Below, in pieces: positions 59,401 through 64,000 of a DNA stretch of 64,000 nucleotides. This DNA is from an uncultured Gammaproteobacteria bacterium (lineage in GTDB: Bacteria; Pseudomonadota; Gammaproteobacteria; Arenicellales; JAANXG01): the NCBI GenBank assembly GCA_947258785.1, contig CAMYJT010000009.1, positions 62,001 to 126,000 on the forward strand. The letters are read 5' to 3'. The position numbers were made by a program, and so were the translations under genes. Below the pieces are notes generated by a model. That model was not told where the DNA came from, made no database searches, and saw only the letters and a program-made list of their open reading frames with translations. How positions within the stretch are numbered: position 1 is the first letter of the stretch; every line of letters begins with the position of its first letter.

Positions 59401-60633
59401 GGATTGACCACCTACACCTCTGACGCCAACGACCGCCTGCTGAGCGAGGCCGGGCCCGGGACCGCCGTCACCTACAGCTACGACGACAACGGCAACCGGC
59501 TGGCAAGAGTCGCCCCCGTTGGCAGCACCTTGTATCAGTTCGACTTCGATAACCGCTTGCGGCACGTGCAGTCCAATGCCGCCACCATCGACTACGGCTA
59601 CGACGCGGACGGCCTGCGCGTAGCCCGCGGCGAGAACGGGACGTCGACGAATTACCTGTGGGATGCCAACCGCGAGTTCCAACAGGTGCTGGAAGAGCGC
59701 GACGGCGGTGGCCCCGCGGCCCGCTATGTGTGGGACGAGCAGTTCTCGCCGCTGAGTTCCGAGACCTCCGCAGGTATTCGCTACTATCTCAATGACGCCA
59801 GCCGCAACGTGCGCGAGTTGATCGACGACACTTCGACTGTGACCGATGCCTCCGACCTGGATGGCTTCGGCGGCGTGCTGCAGGCGATACAGACCACTCC
59901 CAATCCGTATCTGCTGCATGGGCAGCACTTGGACGATGGGAGCGAGCTTTATTACGTGCGCGCGCGGTGGTACGACCCGATGACCGGTGCGTTTCTCGGC
60001 CGCGATCCGGCAGCGGGTGATCCCTCGATACCGCGGAGCCTTCACAAACACGCTTTCACATTCAACAATCCGGTTATGTTCTCGGACCCTGGTGGGGCGG
60101 AAACATTATTTGAGTTTTCTGTGCAAAATTCGTTGTTTGCGACCACTCATCTGATACGTCCGCCTCAGACACAAATATGTAGCCAAGTTGATCCGGTCGC
60201 GAAGGTTGTCGACTTAAAGGGTAATGGGTGGGTGCTACGTGGAAAAGAGCAAAAGCTGGCAAGGTTACTAGTCGGTGATCCGATCTATATCGAAGACCTC
60301 ATTTTCGGTGGTCCGATAACGAATGATCCGGATGATAATACTTCCTATATCGTCGTCGACTTTATCCTTGGTGGTCGTTTCATAGTCGCCAAAGGCTCGA
60401 ATATGCAAGTGACTAGCGAACGCACGGTGGTTGAAACCAGGCTTCGGAGAGGGGCTATTTGGTTGAAAATTGCAAAGCAAAAACGACCCCTTCAGGTTCG
60501 AACAACGGGCGCAATTCTCGGTATCTCCGACAGAGGAAGGGTCCATGGCGGTCTCCCACTAACGCCGGCTCAGTGCGCAAGAAACGCTGAATTTAGAGAA
60601 TGGGTAAATCGTAGACGACAATCACCTCCTTAA
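50500..60633 (+). CDS. Giant secreted RHS/YD-repeat protein with FecR-like tip
   Basis: A 3377-residue protein. Start GTG with AAGGGGGG just upstream. A hydrophobic segment near residues 42-58 (WQIAFGVLLASFAALTTAD) is a late signal peptide. Then come five tandem PKD/Ig-like units (about 190-660, each with PVADAGPDQTV), two putative-Ig domains, a cadherin-like unit, a discoidin-like part and FG-GAP/VCBS repeats (1095-1500). An Ig unit follows, then a PASTA domain (about 1670-1740), a MopE-type metal-binding unit, a Big_2 domain and YD repeats from about 2180. The RHS core-associated end YYVRARWYDPMTGAFLGRDPA is near residue 3155. The last 150 residues are not a known toxin but resemble FecR (VGDPIYIED, SNMQVTS, LRRGAIWLKI, VRTTGAILGI). 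No immunity gene follows. The last 530 bases are lower in GC. Confidence 0.92.
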   Translation: MRRIKKYGVVDVITKGRIERLRPSIRVTGRLRLGAFRRAAWQIAFGVLLASFAALTTADTVLVFGPKTYERGKGKPVAVVDRFSAAESDTGCEMWVDNGHRPDGHSDESSEDSQEPGDDDHDSEPSARVSSASISLNGERIFRPRDFNQQVTSLHKPVTLQVDNRLRVKINSAPGSQLTIEIRCETPGNTVPVADAGPDQTVQVGDTVHLDGSGSTDADGDSLTFAWSWIGQPAGSGAVLSDTTAVQPSFVVDVAGRYTLQLVVSDGSKSSAPDAVVIDTVNSPPVADAGPDQTVLVGETVTLTGAGSSDVDGDVLSFAWTLTGVPPGSTASLDDPLAVMPTFLADRPGEYLAQLIVNDGLIDSAPDTATVTTANSPPVADAGPDQTVFVTDVVTLDGSGSADVDGDALSFNWSLIALPPGSATSLDDPLAVMPTFNADQPGEYIAQLIVNDGQADSAPDTATVTTANSPPVADAGTDHTVFKGDTVTLDGSGSNDVDGDPLTYRWSFTSVPPGSGAALSDATAVAPQFTADHSGLYVVQLIVNDGQVDSDPATVSITAENRPPVAVAEANPNPGTVGVPVQLDGTASSDPDRDALSYRWSLTAPAGSTATLSDAGAPMPSFVPDVPGAYTAELVVNDGEVDSDPASVAVTVTPANLPPDLLAPGHRTIPEGAAFSTPLFAIDPDNDPMSFSLVSGPAGMNVSPGGTLTWTPALSDLGAHPVTVRVSDGVLTDEESFTVTVIHSLVNLPPPNAPPVLDPIPDQVLTLGETLNINAVASDPEGGPLVFEIFGPAGVTINGATGAISWTPAAEQVGAHDVTVKVTDAAGLADAGQFVVTVRDVNKAPVAEDDHYTARTGETLTVNAPGVLANDNDPNNDPLSAIKVTDPTHGALNFNANGSFDYTPTVPTYRGLYTLDTTAADVNLSLAMPAPNIDATTVSSQRAYQLASSIDDNLNTSWFSVNDGPVILYEQSFVYDITVKAVHIYSSRISGDDFISGRVQLFDVGDVELFDTGVITFPDVTLPPEDRDVVLGIATLAGAPVANVRRVRFSSTEFEDNDPGFAEFHVIGDGTVHVSNITTERQIYGTEESRIRECARDNLAAGDLNADGAADIVCQTNTSSIFNVRMTAFSGRDGSILWDLPAFPYETGIAEMPRLNMVNGAVAALADIDGDGRLEALIAALPGWTPDGTSAGKTTEVLVAFEHDGTLKWVSESIGSPSGNGIANTAPAVADLDGDGDVEIVSGHANNRITIFDHNGSVLVTAEGGGNMNQVSTGPDQMPIVSDIDLDGHPEIIYGDDVYDHTGTLKWSVNQLSGIGTAREAAVANLDDDPQGEVVFVGKSGHIAAHEHDGTQKWRNSTAEIRITGPISVADIDDDGHVEIMGIFGDFLRVLDHSGALKWTRFVATPPNTAQFGEPPTPFDFDGDGVMEVLDQNRVSLRAYDGRDGTLLIQIPTDTGGSSPQAQALVVDVDGDRQAEIALIGSRPGVTSGGVIHVLGPDTGAWPVTRPVWNYPGYHITNIGADGTVPSPEPVNWLTPGLNNFRVNVPMPEERVGRTDGFTYKANDGALDSNEAAVFFDVLPAGAPPQILSQPDTTATVGFPYRYHVLAFDPDVGDVLNYALSSAPAGMTIDPDSGVIAWTPGAADVGDHAIGVTVSDTLGFSDFQAYTLTVSLSVTVPDVVGAARAAAETALTSANLLVGRVTSAHDPDAPIDTVIAQAPPGGSVAEFGSPVDLTVSLGPGLGDTDVDGDGFTPNQGDCDDADGNVFPGALDTPGNGIDENCDGADGTLILTDIILTPAAQTILTGQQVAFAATGVLTNGTSLNLAGLAVWSSTTGAASVNADGVATGLAAGVTAIEATHAGVTGTATLTVVDRVPGDTTAPIADITAPVAHSTITAPTDLIGTADDGNFLKYELAITPASETNFTTIHSSTAPVNNGVLGSFDPTLLINDQYTVRLTVFDSGGNVATDEVVYQVDENMKVGNFTLTFTDLSIPMSGIPITVQRTYDSRDKIQGDFGVGWRLGIQTLRLRTNRPLATGWRMVKSSFFHQLVPDDAHKVSLTLADGRVEEFDMALSRTGAVGPGFDAFARFVPRPGTLGTLALDEDNLVNVIGTGLSGQQIEIQNAGLTGPFAPQRFVYTQIDGTEIVIVRGSGVESVKDTNGNTLTFGPGGITHSAGKSVVFTRDGEGRITSMTDPNGNVTEYAYDTNGDLVSLTDPLGETARFTYGPNHYLLNLIDPQGLTFTRSEYDAAGRLVAVVDAQGNRTEFTHDLDNRREVLTDRRGFITVREYDERGNVVAITDALGNTTTSTFDGRGNKTSETDPLGNTTASTYNDDDLPLSETDPLGQTRSFTYDAFGRVLTATDRKGEVTANTYDGRGNLLTTTGPLGFVTGHAYDARGNRISTTDPLGQITGFSYDGSGNRSGITDPLGTVTSYTYDANGNVLSASTSRTTAAGPQIVTTTYAYDALDRRVATTDALGGIETVEFDAVGNRVAITDPNGNRTNYSYDGLRNLVRTDFAGGTSETYSYDAERNRVTETDRGGRITTFAYDGLGRRVQTTYADGTRPGLTHDAAGRMTSETDANGNTTTHGYDAAGRRIATTDALGNTRSMTYDGRGSQLTSTDENGNTTSFEYDAAGRLIRITAPDGSLALSSYDALGRVLTKADANGNTTSYAYDAIGNLTTVTDALGQITTYNYDELSNRITQTDATGNVTRFEYDALGRMTATVLPLGMSESRTYDSNGNPLSLTDFNGATLDFTYDSDDRLLRRDYPDGSSVVFAYTPTGERASVTASRGLTSYDYDTRDRLVRQTEPDGAAIDYVYDPNGNRLAITTSSGTTRYAYDALNRVRTVTDPAGGLITHAYDAAGNQTSLTYPGGAETVWTYDTRDRVVAVDNRRADTTLISSYLYTLDAVGNRTRVAEADGRTVDYSYDALYRLAGEDIVDPVNGNQSFAYDYSPTGNRLSKTDAAGLTTYTSDANDRLLSEAGPGTAVTYSYDDNGNRLARVAPVGSTLYQFDFDNRLRHVQSNAATIDYGYDADGLRVARGENGTSTNYLWDANREFQQVLEERDGGGPAARYVWDEQFSPLSSETSAGIRYYLNDASRNVRELIDDTSTVTDASDLDGFGGVLQAIQTTPNPYLLHGQHLDDGSELYYVRARWYDPMTGAFLGRDPAAGDPSIPRSLHKHAFTFNNPVMFSDPGGAETLFEFSVQNSLFATTHLIRPPQTQICSQVDPVAKVVDLKGNGWVLRGKEQKLARLLVGDPIYIEDLIFGGPITNDPDDNTSYIVVDFILGGRFIVAKGSNMQVTSERTVVETRLRRGAIWLKIAKQKRPLQVRTTGAILGISDRGRVHGGLPLTPAQCARNAEFREWVNRRRQSPP
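51502..51950 (+). repeat. Near-identical 279-bp repeats in the rhs Ig array
   Basis: The segment starting at 51502 recurs at 51781 with exactly 279 bases offset (93 residues). The last 60 bases of each unit (around 51601-51650 and 51880-51930) are nearly identical, so the units duplicated or were converted recently. Flanking units are more diverged. Confidence 0.85.
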
Positions 60634-60645
60634 GAAGAGAAGAAG

Positions 60646-60930
60646 GGGTCAGAGAAGAAGGGGTCAGGTCTTGCATTGACACATCAGAAGAGAAGAAGGG
60701 GTCAGGTCTTGCATTGACACATCTACATAAGAACACAAGATGATAGAGAAGAAGGGGTCAGGTCTTGAGAAGGGATAATGGGGTCAGGTTGAGATAGCCC
60801 AGGTTTAGTGGACACCTCTAAGAATAGGACAATATTTGTGGAGGTGCGTATGGGCAAGCGAACGATTTACAGCAAACAGGGATCAGGTCTTTCATTAGGG
60901 AAGAAGGGGTCAGGTCTTGCATTGACACAT
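60646..60930 (+). repeat. Array of GGGGTCAGGTCTTGCATTG repeats
   Basis: Three complete copies (60660-60683, 60698-60721, 60906-60929) and about four partial ones lie in the same direction, spaced 14-190 bases. They are identical to the left end of the transposase unit at 61912. The second copy and the last copy are followed by the same tract ACATAAGAACACAAGATGAT (60725-60744 and 60932-60951), which in the second case contains the start codon of the next gene. Confidence 0.9.
60791..60880 (+). mobile_element. IS3-family-like left-end remnant
   Basis: The tract GGTTTAGTGGACACC resembles the terminal part of IS3-family elements and is followed by a ribosome site (GGAGG) and ATGGGCAAGCGAACGATTTA, which reads MGKRTI, like an OrfA start. 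The rest of the element is missing. Named by pattern only. Confidence 0.45.
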
Positions 60931-60947
60931 CAACATAAGAACACAAG

Positions 60948-61865
60948 ATGATTAGCGCCCACTGTCAATTGGCCGTCGTGCTGTTGGCCTCGCTGGCAGC
61001 GAGCGGCGTGGCGGGCGCAGACTCACTGACGACGAACCCACCGGTGACCGATCGCTACCACCTCGACGCCTTCGGCAACGTGCTGCACGCGGCAGGTATC
61101 ACCCCGAATCCCTATCGCCTGCACGGCCAGCATTTTGATCCTTCAGCCAAGCTCTATTACCTACGCGCGCGCTGGTACGACCCGAACACCGGCGTATTCC
61201 TGGGACGGGATCCGGCGGAAGGTATTGCCACGGCACCGCAGAGCCTGAACAAGTACGCATTCACGCACAATAATCCGGTCGTTCGATTTGATCCGGCAGG
61301 GAGGCAAACGACGTCTCCCGGGCGGGAGTTCATATCCGAGGCTGCAGGACAGAGAGTCGCTCAGCTGGCCTTCACCTCTTTGCTCGAGCCAGGCGCAACG
61401 TTCGGTGTGAATCCTCGATTAGCGGGGGCAAGAAATATGACCGAACTCTACATTCGGGCGGGAGTTCTCCCCAACACGCCTGAGATGCAACGTATCGGCC
61501 GATTGAACAAAGGTCTGATCAGCAGTGATCTGTTCGGTGTAGTTTCGGCGGGTGATCCTCGCCCGGGCGACCTCGTGTTCTATCCCGACCGAATTGTCGC
61601 AATCTATGTCGGGGAAGGGCGCGTTGTCGCATACTCCTCGGCCCGACAGGACCTGGTAAGCGTCGACTTGAATTCATTGAGCAAACTTGCTCGCGTCAAG
61701 CCTCAGTTTTTCCGACCCTATGCAAGGTCCCAGGGGCGCGTGCGACTGTTCGCAGATGGCAAACAAGGTGCGGTAAACGCTACTCCCCTGGGTATTTCTG
61801 CAGTTGGCGTTTACACTGTCCAGGATCATAGCATCACACCCCAGGTTATTTTCACAGGACGGTGA
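60948..61865 (+). CDS. Short secreted RHS-tip protein with NlpC/P60-like domain
   Basis: A 305-residue protein. The signal peptide is about residues 1-23 (HCQLAVVLLASLAASGVAGA). Residues 35-120 form the RHS core-associated domain alone (PYRLHGQHFDPSAKLYYLRARWYDP, VFLGRDPAEG, NNPVVRFDPAG) with no YD repeats before it. The remaining 180 residues resemble NlpC/P60: PRPGDLVFYPDRIVAIYVGEG aligns with the family PGDLVFF..HVGIYVG. However, the usual catalytic Cys (DCSG) and His are not seen, so it would be inactive as a peptidase. No Shine-Dalgarno is obvious, and the start sits in a repeated tract. It may be a truncated RHS gene. Confidence 0.75.
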   Translation: MISAHCQLAVVLLASLAASGVAGADSLTTNPPVTDRYHLDAFGNVLHAAGITPNPYRLHGQHFDPSAKLYYLRARWYDPNTGVFLGRDPAEGIATAPQSLNKYAFTHNNPVVRFDPAGRQTTSPGREFISEAAGQRVAQLAFTSLLEPGATFGVNPRLAGARNMTELYIRAGVLPNTPEMQRIGRLNKGLISSDLFGVVSAGDPRPGDLVFYPDRIVAIYVGEGRVVAYSSARQDLVSVDLNSLSKLARVKPQFFRPYARSQGRVRLFADGKQGAVNATPLGISAVGVYTVQDHSITPQVIFTGR

Positions 61866-61911
61866 GGTCGTTCCATCCGAAAGAGAGGGGGGTCAAACAG
61901 AAGCAAAGAGA

Positions 61912-62859
61912 GGGGTCAGGTCTTGCATTGACACAATCCTAGCCCTACTCTAGCCGTCTTCTCTATTCCTACACCATGAATTCAAGGAGGAAGCCATGGC
62001 TCGCCCGCTACGTCTGGAATATCCCGGTGCTCTGTATCACGTCACTTCCCGCGGTAATCGTCGCGAAAAGATCTTCAACGACGATGTGGATCATCAATTT
62101 TTCTTCGATCTGTTCGGAAAAATATGTGCGCGCTTAAACTGGCGGTGTTACGCCTACTGCCACATGACGAACCATTACCATCTGGTGGTCGAAACTGCGA
62201 AAGCCAACCTATCTGCGGGCATGCGGCAGTTGAACGGGGTGTATGCTCAACGCTTCAACCGGCGCCACCAGCGTGTCGGTCATCTGTTACAGGGCCGTTA
62301 TTCGGCAATCCTGGTGGACAAAGATGAGTATCTTATGGAGCTAGCCCGCTACGTGGTGCTCAACCCTGTGCGTACGGGTATGGTGCTCCAAGCTGGCCAG
62401 TGGAGATGGAGCAGTTACTCGGCTATGATCCGTCGCGATTCGACACCCCGTTGGCTGGCACGGCGATCGCTACTGGGGATGTTCGCCAGCAACGAGAAGA
62501 CCGCCTGCAAACGGTATATCCGCTTCATCAGCAACGCGAACAAGGTGCCAGACATCTGGAATAACCTGCGCCATCGTCTAATTCTCGGTGATGAAAAGTT
62601 TATAGAGCGTGTAATGTGTAAATGTGATTCGGCAACTGACTCAATCGAGGTACCGCGATTGGAAAGACAGGCCTTGGCAAAGCCACTGAGTTTCTATAAG
62701 CGGCAATTCAGTGACCAGCGCGAAGCCATGCGAGCGGCCTATAATACGGGTCTATACACACTGGCAGAAATCGCACGCCACTTCGGCGTCCACTACAGTA
62801 CCGTCAGTCGCGCAGCGAGACACCGGCGAAACTGATGTTGCAATGCAAGACCTGACCCC
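61912..62859 (+). mobile_element. REP-associated Y1-transposase unit
   Basis: The unit begins GGGGTCAGGTCTTGCATTG and ends CAATGCAAGACCTGACCCC (inverted repeats), enclosing one gene. The gene starts 84 bases from the left end and stops six bases before the right end. The layout is that of a RAYT with its paired end sequences. Confidence 0.88.
61996..62835 (+). CDS. REP-associated tyrosine (Y1, HUH) transposase
   Basis: A 279-residue single-strand DNA transposase of the RAYT family. It begins MARPLRLEYPGALYHVTSRGN. The HUH motif is NHYHLVVE (His 60, His 62). The catalytic tyrosine is Tyr119 in ARYVVLNPVR. WRWSSYSAM and LLQGRYSAIL are further hallmarks. The C-terminus adds a helix-turn-helix, LAEIARHFGVHYSTVSRA (about 257-274). 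AGGAGGA eight bases before the ATG is a strong ribosome site. It is intact, so it could mobilise the repeats in this region. Such genes are often misnamed RelE toxins. Confidence 0.92.
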   Translation: MARPLRLEYPGALYHVTSRGNRREKIFNDDVDHQFFFDLFGKICARLNWRCYAYCHMTNHYHLVVETAKANLSAGMRQLNGVYAQRFNRRHQRVGHLLQGRYSAILVDKDEYLMELARYVVLNPVRTGMVLQAGQWRWSSYSAMIRRDSTPRWLARRSLLGMFASNEKTACKRYIRFISNANKVPDIWNNLRHRLILGDEKFIERVMCKCDSATDSIEVPRLERQALAKPLSFYKRQFSDQREAMRAAYNTGLYTLAEIARHFGVHYSTVSRAARHRRN

Positions 62860-63171
62860 TTTGGCGGCGAAACTGATGTTGCAATGCAAGACCTGACCCC
62901 TTTGGCTTATTGTTGGCGGCGAAACTGATGTTGCAATGCAAGACCTGACCCCTTTGGCTTATTGCAATGCAAGACCTGACCCCTTTGGCTTGGAGACCCC
63001 TTTGGCTTGTAGCTATGGATTTAGTGCGGTGGATATCCAGGCGTCCGTGACCGAGCCAGCGCCGGAATCGGCGCCTGCCCGGCCACAAAGTGTTACCCAC
63101 GCATTGATCGCATGTCTTATGCCAAACTACTTGTTAGCTCTTCTTTTCGCCGGCCTGGTGCAATATGCGGG
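62836..63171. other. 336-bp stretch after the transposase
   Basis: No gene is supported. The first half holds the tandem copies of the transposon right end (62841-63012). The remaining 160 bases, up to the methyltransferase stop, have no recognised content. Confidence 0.75.
62841..63012 (+). repeat. Tandem duplicates of the transposon right end
   Basis: CAATGCAAGACCTGACCCC occurs four times (62841, 62882, 62933 and 62964). The middle copies carry the same preceding GGCGGCGAAACTGATGTTG, which is the end of the transposase gene. Unit length is about 40-50 bases. The last bases repeat CCCCTTTGGCTT. Confidence 0.88.
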
Positions 63172-63864
63172 CTAGTTTTCCAGCTTAAAGACGCGCAGTT
63201 CTTCGCCGGGGTAATGATAGGGGGTGACCAGGACGAGCTCAATGCCGGTCACGTTGAACGGCGGTTTGTCCAGGCAGACCGCCGACCTGTGGCGTCTACG
63301 GCTGCGGTGGCCCGGGACCTTGTCGACATTCGCCACTACGACGTCCTTCGGGTAATGCTCGGTGATGAAGGTAACGGGGTACCGCTCGAGCTTGTGCAGG
63401 ACCTTGGCGACCTGTGCGTTGGACAGATGCTGCAGGACTTGCCTGAGCAGCGCCACATCGCCGCTGGGCAACTCGTCTTCGACGATGTCCAGGCACTCGA
63501 ACCGGACCCGTTCGCCGGCGTGGCGGGCCTGGTTGTCCGCAATCATCGACGGAACGACGTCGATGCCCAGGTAGTGACACTCCGGCAGATACCCGACCAA
63601 GCACCGGCCGATCCGGAAATCGCCACAGCCCAGATCGACGATCCGGGCGCGACCAGCGAAACGATCGTCGATGAAGCTGCGGATGAGTTCACAGTAGGGC
63701 TCGGCGAATTCAGGATACGAACCGGGCCCGGAGAAGTAATCGCCGGTGCCCCGGCCCCAACGATGCTTTTCGTAGACCTCGGTAAATATATCGGCATTCG
63801 ACCGATGGCCGTGGCGCCACTTCGATAATGCCAATCGAATCGTTCTGAGGTACCGCGTGAGCAT
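63172..63864 (-). CDS. SAM-dependent methyltransferase (class I)
   Basis: A 230-residue class I methyltransferase. Motif I is IVDLGCGDFRIGR (about residues 75-87), followed by an acidic end of strand 2 (GIDVVPSMIADN) and VRFECLDIVED, then LLRQVLQHLSNAQVAKVL, a typical motif IV/V helix. No known substrate can be read, and no signal or membrane segment is present. The N-terminus is strongly basic and may extend elsewhere. It is minus-strand, convergent to the transposase, and probably marks the other side of the accessory region. Confidence 0.82.
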   Translation of the reverse strand: MLTRYLRTIRLALSKWRHGHRSNADIFTEVYEKHRWGRGTGDYFSGPGSYPEFAEPYCELIRSFIDDRFAGRARIVDLGCGDFRIGRCLVGYLPECHYLGIDVVPSMIADNQARHAGERVRFECLDIVEDELPSGDVALLRQVLQHLSNAQVAKVLHKLERYPVTFITEHYPKDVVVANVDKVPGHRSRRRHRSAVCLDKPPFNVTGIELVLVTPYHYPGEELRVFKLEN

Positions 63865-64000
63865 TCGACAAACCTCGCCATATCGAGCCGCCGCGCTTCA
63901 AGGATCGCAACCGCCGCCGGAGCGAGTCTTCTCCTCCCAGACCTGTCGACCCCCGCGCGGTTCCATGAGGTTCAAGGCGGGTGATATTATTGGTAATCGT

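Larger units (their letters stand above)
60634..60947. other. 314-bp stretch between the two RHS genes
   Basis: It holds no gene. Most of it is the repeat array and the IS3-like remnant listed separately, and the end of it holds the start region of the short RHS gene. Confidence 0.8.

Noticed and set aside
60646..60930. Possible CRISPR array
   Set aside because: Repeats are directly related to transposon ends, the spacing is irregular (14 to 190 bases), copies are partial and no cas gene is near.
63865..64000. Gene at the right edge
   Set aside because: No frame with family-like content or good ribosome site is visible in the last 136 bases.

Overview
The window is 64 kb of a GC-rich (about 60%) chromosome from a gammaproteobacterium outside the enteric group. 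The evidence is the block fimV-truA-trpF-trpB-trpA-accD-folC-dedD-cvpA-purF-metZ next to leuC-leuD-leuB-asd, which matches the Pseudomonas/Chromatiales arrangement; an hrcA-grpE-dnaK-dnaJ operon under a CIRCE operator; an LpxH/BamE outer-membrane toolkit; and a one-piece tmRNA with a proteobacterial tag (ANDDNYQLAA). I cannot name the genus; a Chromatiales-like lineage is an inference.

Region 1 (1-31.8 kb) is core metabolism. It starts with ilvI-ilvN-ilvC (minus strand, ilvC cut by the window edge), followed by divergent ppiB-lpxH and a hypothetical exported protein. A long minus-strand run follows: metZ, purF, cvpA, dedD-like SPOR, folC, accD, trpA, trpB, trpF, truA, fimV, asd, leuB, leuD, leuC. 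Then come a small hypothetical gene, an MFS transporter, aroC, a small conserved protein, apbC, and plus-strand metG, an rnfB-like ferredoxin, nth, a FIST protein and a DUF1841 protein. Together these make branched-chain amino acids, leucine, tryptophan, methionine, aspartate-family amino acids, chorismate, purines, fatty acids and folate.

Region 2 (31.8-35.7 kb) starts with a 151-bp imperfect palindrome. A bufferin-type operon follows: a small cysteine peptide (DUF2282), a DUF692/MNIO enzyme, a DUF2063 partner and a DoxX membrane protein. An ArsS-like radical SAM protein with a Cys-rich tail comes next on the same strand. This is a metal-stress or ribosomally made, modified peptide locus.

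Region 3 (35.7-48.8 kb) is core again: dnaJ, dnaK, grpE and hrcA (minus strand, CIRCE upstream), nadK, recN, a GNAT, bamE, rnfH, ratA, an NSS transporter, smpB, two small unknown genes and ssrA (tmRNA).

Region 4 (48.8-63.2 kb) is an accessory region starting immediately after ssrA. It holds two 240-bp transposon remnants that bracket a CHRD-domain gene, and a 10.1-kb RHS/YD gene (3377 aa) whose tip domain looks FecR-like. It also holds an array of GGGGTCAGGTCTTGCATTG repeats with an IS3-like remnant, a short secreted RHS-tip protein with a degenerate NlpC/P60-like domain, and an intact REP-associated Y1/HUH transposase whose ends match the array repeats. The window ends with a minus-strand methyltransferase. 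No integrase, tRNA, rRNA or CRISPR array was found.
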